From NCBI RefSeq assembly GCF_001552195.1, contig NZ_BCQS01000003.1:62001-126000 (forward strand): a stretch of DNA of 64,000 nt, read 5' to 3'. Under the pieces are notes generated by a model that saw only the letters and a list, made by a program, of their open reading frames with translations, had not been told where the DNA came from and did not search any database. Made by a program: the position numbers and the translations under genes. The stretch's first letter is position 1. The number at the start of each line of letters is the position of its first letter. Origin of the DNA: Actinomadura latina NBRC 106108 (GTDB lineage Bacteria > Actinomycetota > Actinomycetes > Streptosporangiales > Streptosporangiaceae). Shown here piece after piece: positions 42,233-51,115 of this stretch.

Positions 42233-43633
42233 ATGGTCTCTTGCATGACCGCACTCACCACCGGTGTCTCCGCCCCCACTGGGCGGATGTCGTCGCGGCA
42301 CAAGCTGGTACTGACTCTGCTGCTCGGTGCGCAGTTCATGCTCGCCATCGACTTCTCCATCCTGAACGTCGCGCTCCCGGTCGTCGGCAGTGGACTGGGC
42401 TTCGGCCTGGACGACCTGCAATGGATCGCTACGGCGTTCGCTCTCCCCGCCGCCGGTTTCACGCTCCTGTTCGGTCGCGTAGCGGATCTGTTCGGACGGC
42501 GCCGGATGCTGCTCGCAGGCATGGCCCTCCTGGCCGGAGGCTCCCTGATCGGCGGGCTGGCCGTGTCACCGGGGATGCTGCTGTCCGGGCGGGTCCTGCA
42601 GGGGCTCGCCACGGCGATCGCCACCCCGGCGGCACTGTCGCTGCTCACCACGTCCTTCCCGGAGGGGCCGCTCAGGACGCGGGCGCTCGGGCTCAGCGGC
42701 GCGCTCATGTCGGCCGGGTTCACCGTCGGCGCGATCCTCGGCGGGGTGCTCACCGACCTGCTGAGCTGGCGCTGGGCCTTCCTGATCAACGTGCCGGTCG
42801 CGGTGCTGATCTTCGCGGTCACGCCCGGGGTGGTCGCGGAGAGCCGGGCACGGGACGGCGCGAAGCTGGACGTTCCGGGCGCGGTGGCCGTCACCGGCGG
42901 TCTCCTCGCCCTCGTGTACGGGATCACGACGGCCGGATCGCGAGGCTGGACCTCCACGCTCGCGATCGGCGCCCTCGCGGCCGCCGCCGTGCTGCTCGCC
43001 GTGTTCGTCCTGGTCGAGCGGCGCTCTCCGGCCCCGCTCGCACCGCTGCACGTCCTGACCCGCCGGACCGTCACCTGGGGCAACGTGGGTGGATTCATCG
43101 CCTTCGCCACCGAAACGTCGCTGGTGTTCCTGCTGACGCTCTATCTGCAGAAGGTCCTGGACTTCGCGCCGCTCGCCACCGGCCTGGCGCTGGGCGTCCT
43201 CGGCGCCGGGACGTTCGCCGGCGGTGTCGCCGCACCCCGGATCATCGGCCGGCTCGGCGGCCGGACGGCGCTCGTGGCCGGGCTCGTCCTGCAGGCCGCG
43301 GCGACCGCCGCGCTGCTCGGCCTCGGGGAGTCGCGCGGCGGGCTCGGGCTGCTGCTCACCGCCACCGCGATCGGGGGCTTCGGGAACCTTGTCGCGATCG
43401 TCGCTTTCATGGGGATCGCGACGTCCGGACTGCCGGACGGCGAGCAGGGCCTCGCGACCGGCCTCGCCACCATGACGCAGCAGGTCGCCATCACGCTCGG
43501 CATCCCCGTGATGAGCGCGGTGGCCACCGCGAACACGTCCGTCCTCGGCGGCGTCCACACCGCGATCGCGGTGAATGCCGCGATCGTTCTTGCCGGAGCG
43601 GCCATCGTCGGCGCCTTCCTGCGCCGCGCCTGA
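42233..43633 (+). CDS. MFS drug transporter, DHA2 (14-helix) type
   Basis: A 466-residue efflux-type transporter of the EmrB/QacA group. Seen are motif D1-like QFMLAIDFSILNVALPVV in the first helix, WIATAFALPAAGFTLLFGRV, motif A GRVADLFGRRRM, and motif C-like GFTVGAILGGVLTDLLSWRW. Length and hydrophobicity suit 14 helices. ATG 42233, or 42245. Likely induced through the adjacent MmyB-type regulator. Substrates unknown. Confidence 0.87.
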   Translation: MVSCMTALTTGVSAPTGRMSSRHKLVLTLLLGAQFMLAIDFSILNVALPVVGSGLGFGLDDLQWIATAFALPAAGFTLLFGRVADLFGRRRMLLAGMALLAGGSLIGGLAVSPGMLLSGRVLQGLATAIATPAALSLLTTSFPEGPLRTRALGLSGALMSAGFTVGAILGGVLTDLLSWRWAFLINVPVAVLIFAVTPGVVAESRARDGAKLDVPGAVAVTGGLLALVYGITTAGSRGWTSTLAIGALAAAAVLLAVFVLVERRSPAPLAPLHVLTRRTVTWGNVGGFIAFATETSLVFLLTLYLQKVLDFAPLATGLALGVLGAGTFAGGVAAPRIIGRLGGRTALVAGLVLQAAATAALLGLGESRGGLGLLLTATAIGGFGNLVAIVAFMGIATSGLPDGEQGLATGLATMTQQVAITLGIPVMSAVATANTSVLGGVHTAIAVNAAIVLAGAAIVGAFLRRA

Positions 43634-44043
43634 AGGGAGCACCATGGTTCTCGGACTCCGGGATCCACGGTGCTCCTCCCCCTGGCAAGTGGTGCCGGAC
43701 GGCTCGGCGGCTCCGGCGGTTCGGCGGCTCCGGCACGCGAAGGGACGCCGGCTCAGCCGGGCACCTTGTCGAGGAAGCCGTGGACGCGCTCGAAGCGGCC
43801 GTCCTCGGTGAACACCGCCACGTCGAAGCCGACGACGAGCGCCTCCCCGCCCTCGGGGCCGATCTCGTAATTCCCGTCTGATCGGTGGGGTTCGTGCTCG
43901 TGGCCCTTACGCTGCCAACCCGGAGACGGAAGATCGATTACCTGGGACGTCATGCCGATCGGTCGAGCGCGACCGCAGGATCGCCGACGATGATGTCGCT
44001 TTCTCGCTAGTGAGGCCACGTCGCCATCGGTGATGCTGGGTGC
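43634..44043. other. Gene-poor stretch with SnoaL-like remnant
   Basis: About 410 bases between the MFS gene and the Ada/AlkA gene. It contains only the pseudogene fragment; the part nearest 44043 must hold the promoter of the repair gene. The short CCGGCGGTTCGGCGGCTCCGG run near 43700 is simple GC-rich repetition. Confidence 0.5.
43756..43890 (-). pseudogene. Remnant of a SnoaL/NTF2-like gene (C-terminal part only)
   Basis: The minus-strand frame ending at 43753 encodes a typical NTF2-fold C-terminus (YEIGPEGGEALVVGFDVAVF, EDGRFERVHGFLDKVPG). Upstream of this the frame loses all resemblance and no start with a ribosome site precedes it, so only about 40 of some 130 residues remain. Probably a deletion or displacement beside the MFS gene. 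Boundaries of the remnant are approximate. Confidence 0.6.
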
Positions 44044-45516
44044 ATGCACGAGGACGTGGAGAGGTGCGTGCGGGCCGTCCAGTCGAAGGACGCCCGCTTC
44101 GACGGCTGGTTCTTCACCGGGGTGGTGACCACCGGGATCTACTGCCGTCCGAGCTGCCCGGTCGTCCCGCCCAAGCCCGCGAACATGCGCTTCTATCCCA
44201 GCGCCGCCGCGGCGCAGCAGGCCGGCTTCCGGGCCTGCAAGCGGTGCCGGCCTGACACGTCCCCCGGCTCACCCGAGTGGAACCACAGGGCGGACGTCGT
44301 CGCGCGGGCCATGCGCCTCATCGGCGACGGCGTCGTCGACCGCGAGGGCGTGCCCGGCCTCGCGGGACGGCTCGGCTACAGCACACGCCAGATCGAGCGC
44401 CAACTCAACGCTGAACTGGGAGCAGGCCCGCTCGCCCTGGCGCGAGCCCAGCGCGCTCAGACGGCACGGCTCCTCATCGAAACGACGCCCCTCTCGATGG
44501 GGGACGTCGCGTTCGCGGCGGGATTCGCCAGCATCCGGGCCTTCAACGACACCGTCCGCGAGGTTTTCGCGCTCACTCCCACCGGGTTGCGGGATCGTGT
44601 GGCCAAGGGGCATCCGCCGGCCGGCTCAGGGGCGCTCTCCCTGCGGCTGCCGTTCCGTGCGCCGCTCTGCCCGGACAACCTCTTCGGCCACCTCACGGCC
44701 ACCGCCGTCCCAGGCGTCGAAGAATGGCGGGACGGTGCGTTCCGCCGCGCTATGCGCCTACCCCACGGACACGGCATCGCGACCCTCCGCCCCCAGCCCG
44801 ACCACGTCGCCTGCACGCTCAGCCTCACCGATCTGCGCGACCTCACCATCGCGATCAGCCGCTGCCGCTGGATGCTCGACCTGGACGCCGACCCCGTCGC
44901 CGTGGACGACCTGCTCCGCACCGACTCCGCCCTCGCCCCACTGGTCGACAAGGCCCCGGGCCGACGCGTACCCCGCACCGTGGACGCTCCCGAGTTCGCC
45001 GTGCGGGCCGTCCTGGGACAGCAGGTGTCGACGGCCGCCGCCCGCACCCATGCGGGACGGCTGGTCACGGCCTATGGCGATCCCATAGACGACCCCAGTG
45101 GCGGACTGACGCACCTCTTCCCGACTCCGTCCGCACTGGACGGACTCGAGCCCGAGGCGCTCGCGTTCCCGAAGACCCGTCGGGCCACCCTCCTCGCCCT
45201 TGTCGACGCACTCGCGAACGGCCGCATCGACCTCGGCGTAGGGAGTGACTGGGAGGAGGCCCGCGCGCGCTTGTCCGAGCTACCCGGCTTCGGTCCGTGG
45301 ACCATCGAGACCATCGCGATGCGCGCTCTCGGCGATCCGGACGCCTTCATCCCAGGCGACCTGGGGATCCGCGCCGCCGCCAAGTCCCTCGACCTGCCGG
45401 CCACCCCGGCCGCCCTGACCCGGCGTGCCGCCCGATGGCGTCCTTGGCGGGCCTATGCCGTCCAGTACCTGTGGGCCACGGGCGACCACCCCATCAACCT
45501 GCTTCCCGCACACTGA
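44044..45516 (+). CDS. Ada-AraC-AlkA fusion: alkylation-repair regulator/3-methyladenine glycosylase
   Basis: A 490-residue fusion. Residues 1-75 form the Ada zinc domain with four cysteines (GIYCRPSCPV, ACKRCRPD), which in Ada takes methyl groups from phosphotriesters. Residues 85-195 are an AraC-type helix-turn-helix (LAGRLGYSTRQIERQLNAEL, AFAAGFASIRAFNDTVREVF). Residues 195-490 are AlkA: RAVLGQQVSTAAARTHAGRL, then the helix-hairpin-helix LPGFGPWTIETIAMRALG and catalytic Asp in IPGDLGIR. It both senses and repairs alkylation damage. Followed eight bases later by ogt. Such Ada-AlkA fusions are common in actinomycetes. Confidence 0.92.
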   Translation: MHEDVERCVRAVQSKDARFDGWFFTGVVTTGIYCRPSCPVVPPKPANMRFYPSAAAAQQAGFRACKRCRPDTSPGSPEWNHRADVVARAMRLIGDGVVDREGVPGLAGRLGYSTRQIERQLNAELGAGPLALARAQRAQTARLLIETTPLSMGDVAFAAGFASIRAFNDTVREVFALTPTGLRDRVAKGHPPAGSGALSLRLPFRAPLCPDNLFGHLTATAVPGVEEWRDGAFRRAMRLPHGHGIATLRPQPDHVACTLSLTDLRDLTIAISRCRWMLDLDADPVAVDDLLRTDSALAPLVDKAPGRRVPRTVDAPEFAVRAVLGQQVSTAAARTHAGRLVTAYGDPIDDPSGGLTHLFPTPSALDGLEPEALAFPKTRRATLLALVDALANGRIDLGVGSDWEEARARLSELPGFGPWTIETIAMRALGDPDAFIPGDLGIRAAAKSLDLPATPAALTRRAARWRPWRAYAVQYLWATGDHPINLLPAH

Positions 45517-45524
45517 GGAACCTC

Positions 45525-46037
45525 ATGCCTGCACACGTCGTCCTGGAGAGCCCCGTCGGCCCCCTCACCCTGGTGGCCACGGACGGAGCCCTGTCAGGGC
45601 TTTACATGGAGAAGCAGCGGCACCTTCCGTCCGAAGGGACCTTCGGGCCGCCGGCCGACCCGGACACCGAACCCTTCGCGACCGTCGCCGCGCAGCTCAC
45701 CGCGTACTTCGCGGGCGAACTGACCGAGTTCGACGTACCGCTCGACCTCCGCGGAACGCCCTTCCAGCAGCGCGTCTGGGCGGCACTCCAGGAGATTCCC
45801 TACGGCGAGACGACCACCTACGGCGAACTCGCCACCGAGATCGGCAGCCCGTCCGCGTCCCGCGCGGTCGGCCTCGCCAACGGCCGCAACCCGGTCGGCG
45901 TCATCGTCCCCTGCCACCGCGTCGTCGGCTCCACCGGCTCCCTCACCGGCTACGGCGGCGGCCTCGACCGCAAGCGCTACCTCCTCGACTTCGAGCGCAA
46001 GACCCGCACACGGGACGACGAGGCGACCCTCTTCTGA
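45525..46037 (+). CDS. ogt: Methylated-DNA--protein-cysteine methyltransferase
   Basis: A 170-residue suicide repair protein that takes the methyl group from O6-methylguanine. The active-site VIVPCHRVVGSTGSLTGYGG and the preceding PFQQRVWAALQEIPYGETTT and SPSASRAVGLANGRNP are canonical. ATG 45525 with GAGGA five bases upstream, eight bases after the Ada/AlkA stop, so one operon. Confidence 0.95.
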   Translation: MPAHVVLESPVGPLTLVATDGALSGLYMEKQRHLPSEGTFGPPADPDTEPFATVAAQLTAYFAGELTEFDVPLDLRGTPFQQRVWAALQEIPYGETTTYGELATEIGSPSASRAVGLANGRNPVGVIVPCHRVVGSTGSLTGYGGGLDRKRYLLDFERKTRTRDDEATLF

Positions 46038-46104
46038 CCGACTCTGTCAGTGGCGGGGGCTAACGTGCTCGGCATAGACGTTCACCGTGGGAAGGCTGAT
46101 CGAG

Positions 46105-47250
46105 GTGGAGTTCCGAGTCGACCGGCAGACGCTCGCCGACGCCGTCGCGTGGGCGGCGCGGACGCTGCCGACACGCCCCGCCCTGCCCGTCCTCGCGGGC
46201 ATGCTCATCGAGGTCACCGACAAGGGCGAACTGACCCTGGCGGCGTTCGACTACGAGGTGTCCGCGCACGCCCGTGAGGACGCCACCGTCACCGAACCGG
46301 GCCGCGTCCTCGTCCCCGGACGGCTGCTGTCCGACATCGTCCGGAACCTCCCCCCGCATCCGGTGGAGGTCTTCACGAAGGGCTCGGAGGTGGTCGTCCG
46401 CTGCGGCCCGGCCGAGTTCGGCCTGCTGACGCTGCCCGTCGAGGACTACCCCACCCTGCCTGAGCCGCCCGCCCGCGCGGGCACCGTCCCCGGCGACGTG
46501 TTCGCCGCCGCGGTCGCCCAGGTCACCCCCGCCGCCGGACGCGACGACACTCTGCCCATGCTCACCGGCGTCCGCATCGACATCGAGGGCGACACGATGT
46601 GGCTCGCCTGCACCGACCGCTACCGCATCGCCGCCCGCGAGCTGACCTGGTCGCCCGACGACCCCGCCTTCACCGCCGGCGTCGTCGTCCCCGCCCGCAC
46701 CCTGGCCGACACCGCCAAGGCGATCAAGCGGGGCGCGGACGTCGCCATCGACCTCGGCGGCACCGCCGACACCCTCATCGGCGTCTCCGGCGGCGGCCGC
46801 AGCATGACCAGCCGCCTCCTGGACGACCAGTACATCAACTACCGGTCCCGGCTCACCGGCACCTGGTCGTCCGTCGCCGAGATCCCCGTCGCCCCGTTCG
46901 TCGAGGCGATCAAACGCGCCGCCCTCGTCACCGAGCGCGGCACCCCCATCCGCCTCGCCTTCACCGCCGACGAGGTCCGCATCCGCGCCGCGACCGGCGA
47001 CTCAGCCCGCGCCAACGAGGCGCTGGCCGCGACCCTCACCGGCGACGACATCGACATAGCCTTCGCACCCCAGTACCTGCTGGACGGCCTCGCCGGCATC
47101 GACACCGAATACGCCCGCCTCGAATGCGCGGGCCCCACGAAGGCCGCCCTCCTCACCGCCATCCCCGACAGGAAGGACGACGAGGAGGCCCCGCCCGAAA
47201 CCGACACGGGCTACCGCTACCTGGCCATGCCGGTCCGCCTGACCTCCTGA
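46105..47250 (+). CDS. DNA polymerase III beta subunit (sliding clamp) homologue
   Basis: A 381-residue three-domain beta clamp: FRVDRQTLADAVAWAARTLP start, PALPVLAGMLIEV, LPVEDYPTLPEPP, domain 2 with TPAAGRDDTLPMLTGVRIDI and LACTDRYRIAARELTW, and C-terminal GYRYLAMPVRL. I prefer GTG 46105 (GGAAGG upstream) because it gives the usual clamp N-terminus; GTG 46087 is possible. The main dnaN is expected beside dnaA, so this is probably a second clamp. It lies just after the ada/ogt repair pair (67 bases), suggesting a role with repair polymerases, which is inference. Confidence 0.88.
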   Translation: MEFRVDRQTLADAVAWAARTLPTRPALPVLAGMLIEVTDKGELTLAAFDYEVSAHAREDATVTEPGRVLVPGRLLSDIVRNLPPHPVEVFTKGSEVVVRCGPAEFGLLTLPVEDYPTLPEPPARAGTVPGDVFAAAVAQVTPAAGRDDTLPMLTGVRIDIEGDTMWLACTDRYRIAARELTWSPDDPAFTAGVVVPARTLADTAKAIKRGADVAIDLGGTADTLIGVSGGGRSMTSRLLDDQYINYRSRLTGTWSSVAEIPVAPFVEAIKRAALVTERGTPIRLAFTADEVRIRAATGDSARANEALAATLTGDDIDIAFAPQYLLDGLAGIDTEYARLECAGPTKAALLTAIPDRKDDEEAPPETDTGYRYLAMPVRLTS

Positions 47251-47342
47251 CCCGGCGGCGGCCCCGCGAGACGGCGCATCGCCCGCCGCGGTCCTTCGGC
47301 GTCGTGACCGGCGCGCTCCGCGCGGCCTCCGGTCGGCGGGGG

Positions 47343-47906
47343 TCAGAGGTCCAGGACGGCGAGGATGAACCGAACGTCGGCCTCACTCGCGTTCCCGTAC
47401 GAGTGGGGGCGGTCGCCGACGAACACGGCCGCGGCGCCCTCCTCGACGAGGTCCGTCCGGCCGTCCACACCGAGGGTCAGCGTGCCCTCCTGGACGAACA
47501 CGATCTCCTTGGTGCCCGGCACGTGCGCGTCGCTCTCCCGCGTCTCACCGGGCCGGAGCACCCAGTCCCACAGTTCCAGCGACGGCCTGGGATCGCTCCC
47601 CGCCAGCAGTGTCCCCGTCCCGCCGTGCTCGCCCTCCCAGAGGACGACGTGCCGCTCGGGCCGGAACATCCGCACCGGCGGCTCCTCCTCCACCTGAACC
47701 AGCCGCGTCAGCGGCACGCCGAGCGCGTCCGAGATGCGGATGAGCGTCCCCAGGTTCGGGTTGCCGCGCCCCTGCTCCAGCCCGACCAGCACGCCCTTGC
47801 TGACCCCGGCCCGCCCGGCGAGCTCGTCCAGGCTCCACCCGTGCCCGGCCCGCAGCGCCCGCACGGTCCGCGCCACGGCCTCCCCGATCGCCTCCCGCCC
47901 GCTCAA
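47343..47906 (-). CDS. XRE-cupin transcriptional regulator
   Basis: About 187 residues: an XRE helix-turn-helix (RTVRALRAGHGWSLDELAGR, SKGVLVGLEQGRGNPNLGTL) joined to a cupin_2 domain (WDWVLRPGETRESDAHVPGT, EGTLTLGVDGRTDLVEEGAA). Such proteins control amino-acid or polyamine genes through a ligand bound in the cupin. The TTG at 47906 has GGAGGG close upstream; other in-frame starts up to 48014 give an unlikely N-terminus. Possibly controls the divergent B3/B4 and EamA genes. Confidence 0.8.
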   Translation of the reverse strand: MSGREAIGEAVARTVRALRAGHGWSLDELAGRAGVSKGVLVGLEQGRGNPNLGTLIRISDALGVPLTRLVQVEEEPPVRMFRPERHVVLWEGEHGGTGTLLAGSDPRPSLELWDWVLRPGETRESDAHVPGTKEIVFVQEGTLTLGVDGRTDLVEEGAAAVFVGDRPHSYGNASEADVRFILAVLDL

Positions 47907-48193
47907 TCGCCCTCCAGCGCTAGTCGGCGTTGCCACCAGACATACCGGACGCCCTCCGCCAGTGGCAGCGCGCGCCCCGCCCAACCCACACCGATCAGTC
48001 TCCCGCAGTCCCAAGCCGACCCCCCCACACTCGGTCGTTCAGTCATCGGTGGGTGCTAGCGGTGGTCGGGGATGCTCTGCCGGATCGTTGCCGGAGGGCT
48101 GACCGCTGGATGGCGCGGTTGCTGGGGCACGGAGGTCGTCGGTCGGTATAGTGATATGGCAATGTCATTAAAGTGACCGACGGAGGGGTTGGG

Positions 48194-48859
48194 ATGCTGG
48201 AGCGGGTTGGCGTGGACGAGGCCGTCCTGGAGCTGCGGCCGGACTTCGCCGTGCTCGTCATGACCGCCGAAGGGCTGGCGAACGGGGCGAGCGACCAGGT
48301 GTCGGAGGGGTGGCTGGCCGAGGCCGCCGGGAAGGCGGACGCCGGGAACCCGCATGTGGAGGCGTGGCGCGAGGCGTACCGGGCGTTCGGAGCCAAGCCG
48401 CAGCGGACGCGGCCGTCGGTGGACGCCCTGCTCCGACGCGCCGACGCGCTCCCGTCCATCAACAGGGTCGTGGACGCCTACAACGCGGTGAGCGTCGAGT
48501 ACGCGCTGCCGATCGGCGGTGAGGACCTCGACGCCTATCAGGGGCCCGCGCGGCTGGTCAGGGCCACGGGGGACGAGCCGTTCGACGTGGTCGCGGGGGG
48601 CCAGCCCGCCGTGGAGCACCCCAACGTGGGCGAGGTCGTCTGGCGGGACGACGCGGGCGTGACGTGCCGGCGCTGGAACTGGCGGCAGTGCGTCCGGACC
48701 AGGCTCACGGAGGACACGAAGAACGCCTTGTTCCTCCTCGAACGCCTGGAGCCGTACCCGATCGAGCGGCTGGCCGAGGCCGGCGACCGGCTGGCGGAGC
48801 GCCTCCGCGTCATCACGCCGGACGTGCGGATCGAAAGCCGGCTCATCGGCGGGCGGTGA
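48194..48859 (+). CDS. B3/B4 tRNA-binding domain protein
   Basis: A 221-residue protein consisting essentially of the B3/B4 domain found in the PheRS beta chain, where it edits or binds tRNA: AYRAFGAKPQRTRPSVDALL, INRVVDAYNAVSVEYALPIG, EVVWRDDAGVTCRRWNWRQC. Stand-alone B3/B4 proteins are common; their role is not settled. ATG 48194 follows GGAGGGG; a GTG at 48173 is possible. Its stop overlaps the EamA start by one base (TGATG). Confidence 0.87.
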   Translation: MLERVGVDEAVLELRPDFAVLVMTAEGLANGASDQVSEGWLAEAAGKADAGNPHVEAWREAYRAFGAKPQRTRPSVDALLRRADALPSINRVVDAYNAVSVEYALPIGGEDLDAYQGPARLVRATGDEPFDVVAGGQPAVEHPNVGEVVWRDDAGVTCRRWNWRQCVRTRLTEDTKNALFLLERLEPYPIERLAEAGDRLAERLRVITPDVRIESRLIGGR

Positions 48860-49740
48860 TGGTCACCGTCCTCGCGCTGAGCGCCGCGCTGGCGTACGGG
48901 GTCGCCGACTTCCTCGGCGGCACGGTGACCCGCAGATCGACCGCGATCCGGGCACTGACCTGGTGCGTTCCGATCGGCCTCGCGGTGGTCCTGGTGGCCG
49001 CGCTGCTCAGCGGCGGCAGCCCCGGCCTCGGGTCGATGGCCTGGGGTTTCGTCGCCGGGATCGCCGGCGGCGCCGGACTGATCACGTTCTACCGGGCGCT
49101 GGCGCGCGGCCCGATGAGCGTGGTGGCACCGGTGTCCGCGCTGGCCGCCGCGGTTCTCCCGGTCGCCGTGGGCATCGCGGAAGGCGAGCGCCTCGACGCG
49201 TCCGTCCTGCTCGGGGTCCTGCTGTGCCTCGTGGCGATCGGCCTGGTCAGCATGGAGGCGAACGACCCCGCGAGAACCGCGGCGCCACGTGCGGACGGGT
49301 GGCGGCGGCTCCTCGACTCGGGCCCGGTCATGGCCGGCGTATCCGGTATTTGCTTCGGTGTCTTCTTCGTCCTCCTCAAGGAGGCCGGAGACGGCAGCGG
49401 CCTCTGGCCCATCGTCGGCGCACGCCTGGGCAACGCGGTCGTCGTCATCGTCGCGCTGCTGCTCCTGGCGTTCCGCGGCGGCGACAAGGGCCCGCGAGTA
49501 TCCGGGCGGACGATGATCGGGCTGGCGCTACTGTCCGGCAGCCTGGACGCGGGCGCGAACGTCCTGTACTTCCTCGCGGTCCACGACGGCATGCTCAGCC
49601 TGGCCGCCGTCCTCACGTCCCTCTATCCGGCCATCACGGTGATGCTCGCAAGGGTCGCCTACAGCGAGCGCCTGCGCGCCGTCCAGCGCGTGGGCCTGGC
49701 CGTCGCCGTCGCCGGCGTGGCCCTCGTCACGGTCGGCTGA
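48859..49740 (+). CDS. EamA/DMT family transporter
   Basis: A 293-residue protein with ten hydrophobic helices in two EamA repeats (LALSAALAYGVADFLGGTV, LITFYRALARGPMSVVAPVS, and in the second half VLYFLAVHDGMLSLAAVLTS, LYPAITVMLARVAYSERLR). Drug/metabolite superfamily exporter, often of amino acids or metabolites. Translationally coupled to the B3/B4 gene by a one-base overlap. Confidence 0.88.
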   Translation: MVTVLALSAALAYGVADFLGGTVTRRSTAIRALTWCVPIGLAVVLVAALLSGGSPGLGSMAWGFVAGIAGGAGLITFYRALARGPMSVVAPVSALAAAVLPVAVGIAEGERLDASVLLGVLLCLVAIGLVSMEANDPARTAAPRADGWRRLLDSGPVMAGVSGICFGVFFVLLKEAGDGSGLWPIVGARLGNAVVVIVALLLLAFRGGDKGPRVSGRTMIGLALLSGSLDAGANVLYFLAVHDGMLSLAAVLTSLYPAITVMLARVAYSERLRAVQRVGLAVAVAGVALVTVG

Positions 49741-49818
49741 GGAGCCTTCGCCCGCCGCATTTCGAGCCAGGGCGACCAATGGCCACCTGTACAACAACAT
49801 GACCAATGACATCCAACG

Positions 49819-49856
49819 CGTCAGGGGCGGCACCCGGGAAGGTGCCGCCCCTGACG
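49819..49856. terminator. Hairpin terminator between eamA and tRNA-Ser(CGA)
   Basis: A 16-bp perfect stem, CGTCAGGGGCGGCACC and complement, around a CGGGAA loop. It serves the minus-strand tRNA (15 bases downstream of its 3' end) and possibly the plus-strand EamA gene 78 bases away. Confidence 0.75.
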
Positions 49857-49870
49857 TCGACTGCTCAGTG

Positions 49871-49958
49871 TGGCGGTGGTGGTGGGATTCGAACCCACGG
49901 AAGCTTGCACTTCACACGCTTTCGAGGCGTGCGCCCTCGTCCACTAGGCGACACCACC
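49871..49958 (-). tRNA. tRNA-Ser, anticodon CGA
   Basis: 88 bases including an encoded CCA. Acceptor GGTGGTG/CACCACC with discriminator G; anticodon stem CACGC/GCGTG around loop CTCGAAA, so anticodon CGA reading UCG; long variable arm with GAAG/CTTC pairing; T-arm GTGGG-TTCGAAT-CCCAC. The long variable arm and G73 fit a serine tRNA. Confidence 0.95.
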
Positions 49959-49968
49959 GCGGGAGAGC

Positions 49969-50499
49969 CTACCCGACTCGGCGGCGTGTGAAGAACTCGA
50001 TAAGCGGTGCGGCGCACTCGTCGGCCATCACCTCGGCGATCACTTCGGGCCGGTGGTTGAGCCGGCGGTCGCGGACGACGTCCCACAGCGATCCGACCGC
50101 GCCGGCCTTCGGGTCGACGGCGCCGTAGACGACGCGGTCCAGGCGGGCCTGGACGGACGCGCCCGCGCACATCGTGCAGGGCTCCAGCGTGACGACCAGC
50201 GTGCAGCCCGACAGCCGCCACGTCCCGAGGGACGCCGCCGCGGCACGCATCGCGACGATCTCGGCGTGCCCGGTCGGGTCCGCGGAATGCTCCCGGTCGT
50301 TGCGGCCCGTCCCGATGACCTTGCCGGACGCGTCCAGAACCACCGCTCCGACCGGGATCTCGCCGTCGTCGAACGCCTTCCGCGCCTCTTCCAGCGCCAG
50401 CCGCATCGCCGGCACGAACCCCGCGATGACGGGGTCGCCCCCGCCCGCCCGCTCGGCCTGCTCGCTCGCGCCGGGGGCGCGGGGTGGCGGGTCAGTCAC
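49969..50499 (-). CDS. tadA: tRNA adenosine(34) deaminase
   Basis: A 176-residue zinc deaminase that makes inosine at the wobble position of tRNA-Arg(ACG). Motifs: PTGHAEIVAMRAAAASLGTW (His-Ala-Glu) and LEPCTMCAGASVQARLDRV (PCxxC), plus EIPVGAVVLD. The N-terminus is extended by about 25 residues. GTG 50499 overlaps the preceding tadA-associated gene by eight bases, so the two are translationally coupled. Located directly behind tRNA-Ser(CGA). Confidence 0.94.
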   Translation of the reverse strand: MTDPPPRAPGASEQAERAGGGDPVIAGFVPAMRLALEEARKAFDDGEIPVGAVVLDASGKVIGTGRNDREHSADPTGHAEIVAMRAAAASLGTWRLSGCTLVVTLEPCTMCAGASVQARLDRVVYGAVDPKAGAVGSLWDVVRDRRLNHRPEVIAEVMADECAAPLIEFFTRRRVG

Positions 50500-50929
50500 G
50501 GAGGCGGTCGAACTCTTCGCCGAAGCCGGCGTGCTCGGCGACGGTGAGGAGCGCGTCGCCGGGGAGGGCGCGCTCGCCGAGGTCGGTGAGCCGCTTGGCG
50601 TCGAGCCCGAGGTCTTCGAGGAGGGCCGGGTCGCCGGCGGAGTCGCCGTCCGGGACCTCGCCGACGAGCTGCTGGAACAGCGCGCCGAGCCCGTCCTCGC
50701 GGACGGTGGAGATGAAGGCGCGCGGCTCGTTCTCCCCGTCCAGCCGGACGACGGCGAACCAGTCGTCGTCCTGCTCGATCATCAGCAGCACCGGGTCGCC
50801 GTAGGACTCGACGGCGGCCTCCCGCATCAGGTCGGCGACGTCGTCGACGTGGTCCGCCTCGGCGAGCACGGCCTCGGTGCCGACCCAGCCCTGCGGGGTC
50901 TGGGCGAACACGGCGGCGAAGTAGGACAC
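50492..50929 (-). CDS. tRNA adenosine deaminase-associated protein
   Basis: A 145-residue acidic protein (YFAAVFAQTPQGWVGTEAVL, then DDDWFAVVRLDGENEPRAFI, and LGLDAKRLTDLGERALPGDA). Proteins of this kind directly precede tadA in actinomycetes and are named for that, with no known activity. GTG 50929 has only a weak ribosome site; GTG 50947 is an alternative. A paralogue lies at 52432-52917. Confidence 0.83.
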   Translation of the reverse strand: MSYFAAVFAQTPQGWVGTEAVLAEADHVDDVADLMREAAVESYGDPVLLMIEQDDDWFAVVRLDGENEPRAFISTVREDGLGALFQQLVGEVPDGDSAGDPALLEDLGLDAKRLTDLGERALPGDALLTVAEHAGFGEEFDRLRD

Positions 50930-51115
50930 GTGCTCATTGTGACCCACGGGGTTGCCCCGGTCACACCCCTTGTGCGGGGCGGAATCCGGCATCGCCTGCC
51001 CGGCGCCGGTTGTGAATAAACTTCGGGTTTTGTCCGGTGGCGGACGGCCGCCGTCCTTCCCCTCGTGTCGCAGAAGTCCGCATACTGCACAGCGGCCCCG
51101 ATCCGGAGGAGAGCC

